Made by a program: the position numbers and the translations under genes
NCBI RefSeq assembly: GCF_000186865.1
Contig: NW_008705561.1
Span: 3,437,951 to 3,465,375 of the forward strand
Origin: Aureococcus anophagefferens
Lineage: Eukaryota; Sar; Pelagophyceae; Pelagomonadales; Pelagomonadaceae
Direction of reading: 5' to 3'
Length of the DNA stretch: 27,425 nt
Notes under the pieces: generated by a model
What the model saw: the letters and a program-made list of their open reading frames with translations, nothing else
What the model was told of the DNA's origin: nothing
Databases searched by the model: none
In this document: positions 15,806-27,100 of the stretch, piece by piece
How the letters are laid out: each line of letters starts with the position of its first letter
Position numbering within the stretch: position 1 is the first letter of the stretch

Positions 15806-17566
15806 TCACTTGCGCGGCGGGCCCTTGCCCTTCTTCTTCGCCGGCGCCTTCTTCTCCGGCGCGGGCCGCTTCTTCGGTGCCGCGCCCGGCTTCGGCGGGA
15901 GCACCTTGAAGAAGCTGTCCATGCGGCGCTGCGTGCGCTGGCCCTGGGCCGACGTCAGCCGCTTGAGCGCGCCCTCGACGCGCTGCTCGCCGAAGCCCAT
16001 GCGCTCGACGAGGAACGCGCGGAGGCCCGCCTCGTCCGGCTTGCCCCAGCTCAGCTCCACGTCGCCGCAGGGCGTGACCTCGTGGTTGTTGAAGAGGTTC
16101 CGCGCGCCGACGTAGGCCGGCACGAACGGGCCGTCGTCCGCGTCGTCCTCGGCGGCCGGCGCCTCCGCGGCGGGCGCCTCCGCGGCCGGCGCGGCGGGCG
16201 CCTCCGCGGCCGGCACCTCGTCCTCGGGCGCCTCGGGCGTCGCCTCGGGCTTCGGGGCCTCGGGCGCCGCGGGCGCCGCGGGCTCGACGGCCGGCGCCGC
16301 GGGCGGCGACGGCGGCGCCGCGGGCTGCGAGGTGGCCGAGAAGGCGGGCTGCGAGGTGGCCGCGAAGGCGGGCGCCGCGGGCGCGTCGGCGGGCTGCGAG
16401 GTGGCCGAGAAGGCGGGCGCCGCGGGCGCGTCGGCGGGTTGCGACGTCGCCGCGAAGGCGGGCTGCGACGTCGCCGCGAAGGCGGGCTGCGACGTCGCCG
16501 CGAAGGCCGGCTGCGACGTCGCCGCGAAGGCGGGCGCCGCGGCGGGCGCGTCGGCGGGCGGCGCGGCGCCGTCGTCGCCCTCGTCCATGGCGTCGCCGCG
16601 CGCGCCGTCGTAGGCGCCGTCGTCGTCGACCTTCGTCGGCGACGGCTCCTTGGGCGCGTCGGCCTTCTTCGGCGCGGGCGCGGGCGGCGCCTTGGCGACG
16701 CGGTCCGCGGGCGGGACCCACTCGTCGGGCACGTCGCCCCTCTGCTTGGCCTTGAGGCCCTTGGCGAGGATGGCCTCGATGGAGCCGTGCTCCTTGACGA
16801 GCTTCAGCGCCGTCTTGGGCCCGACGCCGCGGATCGTCGACGTGTAGTCGCAGCCGCAGAGGATGCAGAAGTCGACGAACTCGGCGTTGGAGAGGCCGAG
16901 GCCCTCGAGGACCGCCGCGTGCGTGATCTCGAGGACCTTGTCGTCCTTGGACTTCTTCGTGAACGTCATGTTGCGGAGCTGGCGCGTGGACCCGAAGGTC
17001 AGCGCGTCCATGTCCTCCGTGCCGACGGCGTGGGCCTTGCCGCCGCGGACGAGCTCCGCGCACTGCGCCTCGGCCTCGCACGGCGCGTCGACGACGGGCA
17101 CGCCCATGAGCCGCAGGAGCTGCTTGACGTCGTCGCAGTCCTTCCGCGAGACCTTGGTGAGCAGCGCGCTGTACTTGGAGATGCCCTCGGCGTCGTCGTT
17201 CTCCGTGGCCTTCTTGAGCGCGGCCTCGGCCTCCTGGCGCTTCGCCGTGCGCTTCGCGAGCTCGCCGCCCTTCATGTTCGGTGGCTTGCCGTCGAAGACG
17301 TAGACGGGGCGGACGCCCGCCTGGAGCAGGCGGATCGTGCGGTTGAACATGCCCTGGATGTGCGACGTCTGCTCGCCCTCGGCGTTCGTGAGCACGCTCG
17401 ACGGCGCGCCGCCCTCGCCCTGGTGGCGGATCGCGATGAGGAACTGGTAGAGGCTCATGGACGCGTCGATGGCGACGACGCGGCCCGTGTAGCCCTCGAT
17501 GACGAGCTCCTTGACGGCGCCGGGCGCGTGCTCGTTGATGACGCCCATGAGGCCCTTGATGCCCAT
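15806..17566 (-). CDS. FEN1: Flap endonuclease 1 with large repetitive insert
   Basis: This is the structure-specific nuclease that removes 5' flaps in Okazaki-fragment maturation and base-excision repair. The N-terminus MGIKGLMGVINEHAP is canonical. Metal-binding carboxylates are present: Asp34, Asp92 (VFDGKPP), Glu164 and Glu166 (CEAEAQ), Asp185 and Asp187 (TEDMDALTFGS), and Asp240 (GCDYTSTIRGVGPKTAL, the helix-hairpin-helix). The C-terminus has a PCNA-binding PIP box, QRRMDSFF (546-553), and a Lys-rich tail. At 586 residues it is about 200 longer than usual: an Ala/Pro-rich low-complexity insert sits between EWVPP (Trp283) and ARNLFNNHEV (Asn490), splitting a segment that is continuous in other FEN1s. 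No intron is needed; the insert stays in frame with gene-like codons. Confidence 0.95.
   Translation of the reverse strand: MGIKGLMGVINEHAPGAVKELVIEGYTGRVVAIDASMSLYQFLIAIRHQGEGGAPSSVLTNAEGEQTSHIQGMFNRTIRLLQAGVRPVYVFDGKPPNMKGGELAKRTAKRQEAEAALKKATENDDAEGISKYSALLTKVSRKDCDDVKQLLRLMGVPVVDAPCEAEAQCAELVRGGKAHAVGTEDMDALTFGSTRQLRNMTFTKKSKDDKVLEITHAAVLEGLGLSNAEFVDFCILCGCDYTSTIRGVGPKTALKLVKEHGSIEAILAKGLKAKQRGDVPDEWVPPADRVAKAPPAPAPKKADAPKEPSPTKVDDDGAYDGARGDAMDEGDDGAAPPADAPAAAPAFAATSQPAFAATSQPAFAATSQPAFAATSQPADAPAAPAFSATSQPADAPAAPAFAATSQPAFSATSQPAAPPSPPAAPAVEPAAPAAPEAPKPEATPEAPEDEVPAAEAPAAPAAEAPAAEAPAAEDDADDGPFVPAYVGARNLFNNHEVTPCGDVELSWGKPDEAGLRAFLVERMGFGEQRVEGALKRLTSAQGQRTQRRMDSFFKVLPPKPGAAPKKRPAPEKKAPAKKKGKGPPRK
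16323..16532 (-). repeat. 24-bp repeats inside FEN1 encoding PAFAATSQ-type octapeptides
   Basis: Seven 24-bp units begin (plus strand) at 16323, 16347, 16392, 16437, 16461, 16485 and 16509; some are separated by 21-bp segments encoding PADAPAA. Four tandem copies (16437-16532) use GACGTCGCC and the other three GAGGTGGCC at the same place, so two sub-lineages of the repeat expanded separately. Confidence 0.9.
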
Positions 17567-18117
17567 ATCTGCGACGTTGCCGGGCGTGCTTGCGGCGGCC
17601 GAGATGCGAAGAAGCAGCTTCCCAGACGCGATTCAAACCCGATGGGCGCGCGTCACCATCGACACGATATCCATTGGTTTGAGTGCCTGAGAATCGATTA
17701 AAGCAACCCGGGGTTAATTTTGACCCCCCGAGCTATGGTCACTTTTTTTTTTCACTTTTTTTTTTTTGCGCCGCGAGCCGCGGAGGGTCCAGGGGGTCCC
17801 CGGGGACCCGCCCGGGGCGTGCGCGAGCGCGGGGGGGGGCGAACGCGCGCCGACCGTCGTAATGCGCCGCGCGGTCCCGCGCGGGCGCGACACGCGGCCG
17901 TCGCACGCGCGCTAAAGCGAATTCCTCGACAACCCGCCGCGTCGCAGCGCCCTTCCCCACCCCCTGGTGCCCCGGGGGTCCGCCGGGGCGCGTAGGTGCA
18001 TCGAAAAAAAAAAGTCAAAAAAAAAGTGCCAATAGCTCCCATAGCTCGAGGGGTCAAAATTAACTCCGATCTGCTTTACAGTTTCGTCGGCGAGCAGGAA
18101 GGGCAGCCATCGACGCC
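17567..18117. other. Shared promoter region of FEN1 and the JmjC-WW gene
   Basis: The 551 bp between two diverging start codons must hold both promoters. An inverted CCAAT box (ATTGG, 17673-17677) lies about 107 bp upstream of the FEN1 ATG. Most of the rest is occupied by an inverted-repeat element. Confidence 0.55.
17699..18078. mobile_element. MITE-like element with terminal inverted repeats
   Basis: The left end (TAAAGCA, then GTTAATTTTGACCCC, CGAGCTATGG) is the reverse complement of the right end over roughly 40-45 bp with a few mismatches. Both arms continue into A/T homopolymers (17750-17766 T-rich; 18004-18026 A-rich). The inner sequence is GC-rich without coding potential. Size is about 380 bp. 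No certain target duplication was found; the outermost TTA/TA bases could be part of one. Confidence 0.7.
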
Positions 18118-21100
18118 ATGTTCCGACGCGCCGCGGCCACGTGCGTCGTCGTCGCGGCCGTCGCCGCCGCCGCGCGCGGCGCCGCCGCGGCGCCGCTCGG
18201 CGAAGGCAGCGAGGTGCTCCTCCCCGGCCCGGACTTCGCCGCGCCCGTCGGCGACGGCGACGGCGTCGCCGTGGCGGCGCGCGGCGCGGCGCCGCGGCGC
18301 CTGTCGCTCGGCGCGCTCCTGGCGCCCCTCCACGAGGCGCTCCGCGGCGTCTGGGCCGCGCCCCACGTGCTCCTGCGCGACGGCGCCGGCGCGCGCGACC
18401 GCGCGCGCGAGTCGGAGCTCGGTGCGCGGAATCGCACCGTCGGCGACTTCCTCGCCTTCCTCGAGGCCGGCCGCGTGTCCGGCGTGCTCCTCCTCGAGGC
18501 GCTGCCGCCGGGCGCCGCGCGCGCCTTCTACGACGACGCGCTCCTCGGCGGCGGCTGGTCGGGCGGCTGCGCGGCGTGCTCGGCGCACGTCTACGTGAGC
18601 CCGCCGGGGCTCTCCGCGCTCCGGAACCACACGGACGCGACGCCCGTGCGCGTCTTCCAGCTCACCGGGGCCAAGGACTGGCGCGCCTGCGCCGCGGCGC
18701 CGGCGCCGGCGCTCGCCGTGCCGCTCGACTTCGCGGCGAAGCTCGGCACGTGCGCGACGTACGACGCTGTGTGGAAATCAAATCTTCAACCCGACTTCAA
18801 TGTTCGCGTATGCGACCGTTTCGACGCATGGCTTTCGGCTGTGCTTCGAGGACTCGATGAGAGCAATCGATTCGTCCAAAAATCAGCCGAATCGACTTCG
18901 ATATGACCGAGCTAGAGAATTCTGAAGTTTGGTGGGGACCCCCCAAACCAGTGGTTGATTTCCACACAGGTACGACGCGGGCGAGATGGCCGACGCGACG
19001 TCGGACCGCGCGCTCGGCCTGCTCGACTGCGCCTCCTTCTCCCTCGCCGCGGGCGAATCGGTCTCGGTGCCGCGGCGCACGGTCCACGCCGCGCGCGCGG
19101 CCGCCGGCGCGCCGTCCGTGCACGTCACCGTCGGCTTCCGCGACGACGCCGCGGCGCCCGCGTGCGCGGCGCCCGGGGGCGGCGGCGGCGACGACCTGCC
19201 CGACGGCCGCCGCCTCGACTGCGTGGACAGCAACGTCGAGAGCTACGCGACGTGCTGCCCCGCCGGCACGCACCGCGCCGGCACGGGCCGCTACGACGCG
19301 GGCTACGACTGCGACGAGTCCTGCGACCTCTTCGGCGGCCTCTGCGACACGTCCTGCGACGGCTGCAACGGCTGCAGCGGCTGCCCCGCGGGGTCCTACA
19401 GCGGCGCCTGCGCGGTGGCCTGCGCGTCGTGCGCCGCGGGCACCTACCAGCCCTCGGCGTGGCAGGCGGCGTGCCTCGCGTGCCCCTCGGGCTCCTACCA
19501 GTCGAGCGCGACGAACTACGCGACGGCGTGCACGACCTGCCCCGCGGGGACCTTCGCGGCGGGCGGCGCCGCGTCGTGCTCGGCCTGCGCCGCGGGCTAC
19601 TACACGGCCGGGGGCGCCGCGGAGTGCTCGAGCTGCGCCGCGGGGACCTACGCGCCGACGACGGGCTACGGAAGCTGCCTCGCCTGCCCCGCGGGCTCCT
19701 ACGCGGCCGCGGCCGCCGCGTCCTGCGCGGCCTGCCCCGCCGGGACCTACTCGTCCGCCGGCGCCGCGTCGTGCTCGAGCTGCGCCGCGGGCTCCTACGC
19801 GGCCGCGGGCGCCGCGTCGTGCTCGAGCTGCGCCGCGGGGACCTACGCGCCGTCGACGGGCTACGGGAGCTGCCTCGCCTGCCCCGCGGGCCACAGCTCG
19901 CACGCGGGCGCGACGTCGTGCTACTCGTGCGCGGCGGGGACCTACGCCGCGGCCGAGGGCTCCGCGTCCTGCGCCGACTGCGCCGCGGGCTCGTCCCAGG
20001 GCGCGGACGGCCAGGCGTCCTGCGCGGCCTGCGCCGCCGGGAGCTACGCCGGCGCGTCGGGCGCGACGGCCTGCGCGGCCTGCGCCGCCGGGACCTCCTC
20101 GTCGGCCGGCGCGATCGCGTGCGGCGCGTGCGCCGCGGGCACCTACAGCCTCGCCGGGTCGCCGGCCTGCGCGACCTGCGGCGCCGACGGCCACTGGGAC
20201 GTCGACGTCACGGGCGTGCCCGCGCGCGACGACTGCGCGTGCGAGGACGGCTGGACGGGCTACGACTGCGACATCGTCGAGTGCGCCGAGACGCTCCACG
20301 CCATGTCGCTGGGCCTCATGCTCGTCGAGGCGTCCTGGCCCGAGCCGACGCGGACCATGTCGAACGCGCGGGTGACGTGGGCCGCGATCCTCCGCGCGGC
20401 GGACCTGAACGCGGACGAGGTGCTCTCGGGCGACGAGCTCGCCTACGCGCTCGCCTGGAAGTCCGTCGACGTGCCCGCGGGCGTGGCCAACGTCTGGAGC
20501 CGCCAGAGCCACGAGGCGGGCCGGCCGGGGACCTGGACGCGCCTCTTCGAGGGCGACGTGTCCATCTCGGAGATGATCGCGGACCTCGTCGCGTACCGGA
20601 CGACGCCGACGCTCAAGTTCGGCGCGGACACGTACGTCGACGGCGCGACGTCGCTCGCGGAGCTCGGCGTGACGTCGATGAACGCGACGTACCCCGACCC
20701 GGCGTGGGCCGAGGCCGAGTGCGCGGCGCGCGAGGACGGGTCGGGCACGACGGGCGTGACGGTCGCGTGGACGCTCCGGGCCGACATGGTCGGCGCGCTC
20801 TACCAGCAGTGCGCCTTCGTCAACGGGGCCCAGATCGGCGACGCCGGCGGCTTCTTCGACTCGCTCGTCGACGGCACGGACTGCGACGGCGGGCGCTGCG
20901 AGTTCCACGACGCGCGCGGCATCGCCGCGGGCAACCGGAAGCGCGTGCTCTGCGTCGAGGTCGACTTCTGCGCGTCGGCCGACGCCTGCGACGCCGAATC
21001 GGTGGACACGCTGCTCACGGCGACGCGCTGCGCGACGGCGCTCGCCTACGACGGCGCGCCCGCGGACGTCGTCCCCGCGCTCGAGGACTTCTGGGGCGTC

Positions 21101-24100
21101 ACGTTCTCGTGGCTCGACACGAGCCTCGACGAGGCGGGCTTCTACGTCTTCCGCACGGCCGGCGACGAGGCGAGCGCCGCGGCGAGCCCCGTGCTCATCG
21201 CGCAGGTGCCGACGCCGAGCGCGCGCTGCGGCCGCTTCTTCAGCCCCGTGGCGTTCAACGACCGCGACACGGGCCAGAACCCGGGCACCGTCGTCCAGTA
21301 CACGGTCGCCACGGTCGACGCCGCCGGCGCGGTGCTCACGGCCGCGACGGTCGAGTTCACGTCGCCCTGGCTCTCGGAGCTCGAGGTCGCCGTCGAGACG
21401 GAGAGCGAGGCGCCCGTCGAGGGCGTCACCGTCGCCATCTCCCACCTCACGAGCGAGGGCGACCGCGACGCCAAGTACGACCCCCTCGTGTCCGGCGTCA
21501 CGAACGTCTTCGGCGTCTACGTCGTCGAGCTCCGGGTCACGGACTACGAGTGGCAGGCGCAGTCGCAGAACATGGTCGCGGTCTGCTCGAAGACGTCGGC
21601 GACGTCCGCGGGCGCGGTCGTCGAGCACGTCTTCGAGCCGGCGGAGCAGCGGTTCTCCCAGCGCCACTTCCGCGAGAACGTCGTCGAGATCGTCGACGAG
21701 ACGTCCGTGTCCGTGACGGGCTACGTGCGCTACAACTTCACGGACGCGCCGGGCAGCGGCGGCGCCTGGGACAGCGGCTGCCCGCACCGCGACGGCGCCG
21801 CCCGCTGCTACTGCCCGCTGCCCCACAAGGCCGTCACGGTCAAGGTCGAGGACGACCAGGGCACGGTCACGGACGTCGCGCCGAACGAGGCCGGCTACTT
21901 CGCCACGGGCGTCACCTACGGCCACCGCTACAAGGTCTACCTCCAGGCCTTCGAGGGCGAGGACGGGTCCGCGACGCGGGCCCACGAGTTCCGCATGACG
22001 AGCGACGCCGGCGACCTCGCCGTCGACGCGGTCGCGGAGGGCGCCGCGCCGCTCCTCGACTTCTTCGCCGACGCGGACGTGGCGATGGAGTTCGTGCACG
22101 CGGAGTCGACGCGCCTCGACGCGCGCGTCGTCGGCGGCGACGGAGCGGCCGCCTTCGCCACGGGCCAGCTCGTCGAGGCCTACCACGGCGAGTGCGGCTT
22201 CACGCAGACGCTGCGGACGCACGAGGGCTACGCGACGGCGCTCCTGCCCGCGGCGGGCGCCTTCGACGTGACGCTCGTCGCCGGCGCGCGCGCGGAGGCG
22301 CTGCCGCCCTGCGCGTCGCTGGCGCTCGAGGACGTCGTCGACCCCTACGCGGCCGCGGCCGTCGCGTCGTGCCGCGTCGAGATGCCGCGGGGCGTCGGAT
22401 CCGAGACGCGGCCCTGCTTCGACGGCGGCTTCGACTACGTCGACGAGTTCTTCGACGCCGTCGGCGACGCGGAGCGGTCCGTGACGCTCGCGGCGCTCAA
22501 CGGCACGGAGACGATCACCTACGCCTTCGCGGCGAACCTCTGCGTCGAGGGCGTCGCCATCGCGCCCAAGGCGGGCACGGCGCTCCAGGCGCTCTTCGGC
22601 GCGCACGCCGGCCCGCGCGAGGTGCCGCTGCCGGGCGACGAGGCGCTCCTGCTCGTGCCGCCGCTCCCCATCGAGGGGCCCGAGGTCTACGGCTCCGCGT
22701 GCCCCGACGCGACCACGGCCATCTTCGTCGAGGACGACGAGTTCGACCTGAGCTTCGAGCTCGGCGAGTACTACCCGAACACGCTCGGCCTGCGCTGGCC
22801 CTGGGACTACTTCGAGAGCGACGGCGTCACGCGGACGGCCCAGGCCTACGTCGTGACGCAGCCCTCCGCGGCCCACGCCGTCGACGTCGCCGTCTTCGAC
22901 GGCATCTCGAAGACCGACGGCGTCTCGGGCGTCTACGACGCGTCCGCGTCGGCCCACGGCTTCGTCCACGCGGTCGCCGCCGCGGACCCGAACCCCTTCG
23001 CGCCGTTCACGCTGGGCATCGAGGTCCAGTTCTCGCGCGACGTCGACGGCGCGGCGGCGACGCTGTCGCGCAGCGCCATCGTCCTCGGCGTGCTGCCGGA
23101 CGACGTGCCCCAGACCTTCGCGATGACGACGGAGCCGACGCTCGTCTGGACGATCCTGCGCGACCCGCCGGGCGGCGCGTCCACGGCGACGCTGGAGCAG
23201 GGGTCCGAGGTTGGCACGTCCATGGGCATCGAGGGCATGCACAGCGGCACCTTCGAGCGCGGCGACGACTGGGGCCTGACCCAGGGCGCCGGCGCGGACC
23301 TCACGTCGGCGCTCGAGCCGCTCGGCTTCGGCGTGCAGACGTCCATCTTCCAGATCGGCTACACGACGGGCGCGGCGCACGGCGCCGTCAAGCCCATCAT
23401 CGGCGTCGAGCGCGGCTCGTCGCAGAGCTTCGACTTCAGCTTCGCCTTCGACTTCGCCGTGTCGACGTCGGAGGAGCCGACGATCGCGGGCCAGGCGTCG
23501 GACCTGATCCTCGGCGGCGGCGCGAACCTGCGGGTGCTCACGGCCATCGAGATCGCGCTGGCCGGGTTCACGCTCGAGAGCGTCGCCCTCTACGAGGAGG
23601 GCGACCCCCTCTGCGTCGCCGGCAACACGACGTACGAGTGGCTGCCGACGCAGGTGACGACGTACCTGCTCACGGCCTACGAGGTCGAGCACACGATGGA
23701 CCGCCTCGCGGCGCTCGACCAGACCGCGGCGACGGGCCTCGCCATCGAGAACTGGGTCGCCGTGCTGGCCAACTACCGCGCGTCGACGTTCTCGAACGCG
23801 GAGGTGCTCCAGCACACGCTCGACTTCACGCTCGACGCGATGATCGCCAAGTTCGCGGACTTCCAGGCCGAGACGGAGGGCGCGGACTCCGCCGACGACA
23901 CCATGATCAGCTACCTGACGAACGGCATCGGCCGCATGGAGAGCGTGCGGTCCCAGGCGTCCTACGAGGAGATCTCGCCGAACCCCGCGTCCATGCTCCT
24001 CCACACGATCACGCACGCCTCCGAGGCCGTGTCCGACTTCAACGACGTCGACGTCGCCGAGGTCCACAAGCTCACGGATCACGTCTGGCGCCACGTCCGC

Positions 24101-27100
24101 GAGTCGCGCGCGAACTGCCAGGGCTCCGACGCCTTCGGCCTCGGCCGGCTCTGCGAGGACATCCCCGCGCTCGAGTCCAAGGCCGCGGTCGTCCACGAGG
24201 CCATGGGCCTGTGCGACTTCGAGAGCGACGTGCCCGCCGTGGCGGCCTTCTGCGACCCGGGCGCGGACGGCGGCTACCTCCCGCGGTCGCCACTCGACTT
24301 CCTGTCCAGCGACTCGAAGCTCGTGACCTTCTCGGGGGGGAGCGTGCTCGAGATGTCGTGGTCCATCGGCGAGACGCGCGGCCGCGAGTCGACCGTGGGC
24401 TACAGCCTCGAGGCGTCCGACGAGTACAGCGGCGAGTCCCAGTTCTGCATGGCCCTCGGCCGCCGGCTCGCGGCGGGCGACCGCGCGCGGCGCGCCGCGT
24501 TCCACGACCCGCTCGCGCGGCGCCGGCTGTCGGCGTCGATGGCGAACGTCGCCAAGAGCGCGCAGAAGGCGGCGGCGGCGGACGCCGCCGAGGCCGCGGA
24601 CGCGGCCCAGGCGGCCGTGGACGCGAAGAAGGCGACGGCGGAGATGACGGGCTGCCGCCGCCTCGCGGGCCGGGACCTCGGCGCCGCGCTCGGCCAGGTC
24701 GACGCGCCCGGCGCCGCGGCCGCGGAGGGCATCGCGCGGCTCGACGCGTATCTCCGGGCGACGCTCGCGGCGCGGGCCGCGGCGGCCGAGGCCGCGCTCC
24801 GGCGGTCGCCCTGGGGCCGGCGGCGCCTCGGCATCTCCTTCGGCGTCAACTTCAACTCGTTCTCGTCCGCGTCCGTGTCCGTGAACATGGGCCGGTCGAA
24901 CGCGAAGGAGCACTCGCGGAGCCACACCGTCGCCATCGCCTTCAGCGACGGCGAGCCCGGCGACTTCTTCGCCGTCAAGGTCGAGGGCGACAGCCACTAC
25001 GGCACGCCCATCTTCACGACCATGGGCGGCCTGTCGAGCTGCCCCGGCGAGACGGGCACGACGAAGGTCGACGACCGCGTGACCATCGCGAAGATCGAGT
25101 ACCACTGCGACCCCTCGAGCTTCGTGCCGTCCGCGGACTGCCGCGACAACCTGCCGGGGTCCACGGTCGCCGTGGGCGTCATCGTGCAGAACCTCAGCCC
25201 CGCGTGGACCGTCGTGACCTACCAGCTCATGCTCGGCGGCGACTACGCGTCCGCGGACCCCTGGTTCGACGGCATGTACCACTACACGGACGAGCGCTGC
25301 GGCCGCGAGGGCGCGTCGAACGGGCTGAACGTCGAGGTCGCCGGCGACCCGGTGCGGCCGCCCGGCTACACGCTCGACGAGATCCCCTACGGGCAGACCG
25401 AGGTGCTGCTCCTCGTGTCCGAGGTCGGCCTCGACGTCGACCGCGGCGTCGAGCGACGCGCGCGCTCCCTCGCGCGACGCGCGCGCCCGGAGGCGGCGCG
25501 CCGCGCGACGCCGCCCCTCGCAGGTCGACTGCCACGAATACGTCGACATCCCCGTCAAGGTCGTGAGCGAGTGCGAGTTCAACGGCGACACCTACCAGAA
25601 CGACCCCTACCAGTACCTCACGGAGCTCGACACGTCCGGCGCGTCGTCGTCGTCGTCGGGCCTCGCGGTCGTGCACCCGGTCTGGGTCCCGGACGACCTC
25701 GCCTTCGACGAGGACACGCTCCCGGGCGGCCTCGCGGGCGACGAGGCGACGTTCAGCGTCCACTGGATCGCCGCGACCTGGGCGCCGACGCCGACGGAGC
25801 CGCCGACGACGGCCGCGCACTTTTCGGAGGCGGCCGCGGGCACGCGCGCGCCGTCGGAGAACCCGAACGTGCCGACGCTGTCGACGGCGCCGTCGCTCGC
25901 GCCCACGACGCCGTCGCCGACGAAGGCGCCGAGCAGGTCCATGGTCGCCTTCAACCTCGTCCTCGAGGTCGGCTACGAGGCCGTCGGCGCGACGGCCGCG
26001 GCGTACTGCGCCGCCTACGAGGCCGTGGGCCTCGACGCCATCCAGGAGGCGCTCGTCGCCTCGTACGTCGAGGCCGAGTTCGCCGTCGCGCTGCCCTACC
26101 CGCCCTACGCGCACTGCGACCCGCTCGCCGCCGCCGCGGCGCCGGCCGGCGGCGGCGCGAACGCGACGGCGACGGCCGTGCCGTCGCCCCGCCCCAACGC
26201 CACGGTCCACGTCGACGTCGACCTGACCATCGGCATCGTCCTCTACGCGACGGACGTCATCGACCGCGACGCGGGCGAGACCTTCGGCACCGTCGAGGCC
26301 GAGCTCAACGACATGATGGCGGCCAAGGTCGCGAGCGGCGCCTGGGACGCGGACCAGGCGGCCCACGCCGCGGGCGCGGCGGCGACGGACCCGCCGTCGC
26401 CCGCGCCGTCCGCGGGCGCGGCCGCGAACGGCACGGGCGGCCGCCGCGGCCTCCAGGCGGGCGACAGCCTCGGCGACCTCCTCGCCGGGTCGACCGTCGA
26501 GGACGTCGCCGTCGGCGCGCTCGTGACCATGTCGCCGAGCGCGACGCCGACGACGGCCGGGCCGACGGCCACGCCGACGACGGCCGAGCCGTCGCGCGCG
26601 CCGACGCGCTGGTCCCAGCTCCACGCGGGCGACGACGATCGACGGCCCTTCTACGAGGACGGCTTCCTCCTCGGCCTCATCGCCGGCGCGTTCCTGCTCG
26701 GCTGCCTCACGGCCGGCGCCGCCGTCCACGCGCTCTCGCGCCGCGCGCCCGCCGCGGCGCCGGACGCGAAGAAGCAGGTCGAGCTCCCGACGTTCGGGAC
26801 GACGGCGTCGGCCGCCGCGCGCAAGTTCTCCACGGAGCAGACGGACACGGCGTCGAACCCCATGCGCGCCGGCCACCACGCGCCGTCGCCGAAGAAGCAC
26901 CACGAGGCGCGGCACCACGCGTCGAAGAAGGGCTCGCACGAGCACCGGAAGAAGAGCGCCGAGCCGCCCAAGCCGCCGCACAAGACGAACCCCTTCACCG
27001 TCGCGCGCGCGGCGGCCATCTTCAAGACGCGCGGCGAGGCGAGCCACTGGGTCGAGTGCAGCGACCTCAGCAGCGGCCAGGTCTACTACTCGAACACGAA

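Noticed and set aside
17620..17660. GGGTTTGAATCG on the minus strand as a tRNA T-loop
   Set aside because: Flanking bases do not pair as a T-stem and no cloverleaf can be drawn.
15776..17701. Plus-strand frame opposite FEN1
   Set aside because: Leu/Arg-rich shadow; FEN1 identity is unambiguous.
18955..25566. A plus-strand open frame of about 2200 codons, one base out from the chosen one
   Set aside because: Arg/Gly/Ala-rich shadow without domain signatures; the chosen frame has GCC2/GCC3, EGF and EF-hand motifs and joins to the WW exon.
18797..25591. A minus-strand open frame of about 2260 codons across the receptor gene
   Set aside because: Its translation is almost only Arg, Ala, Gly, Val, Glu and Asp, as expected from the antisense of GC-rich coding DNA. 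The plus-strand frame gives recognisable domains and natural composition.
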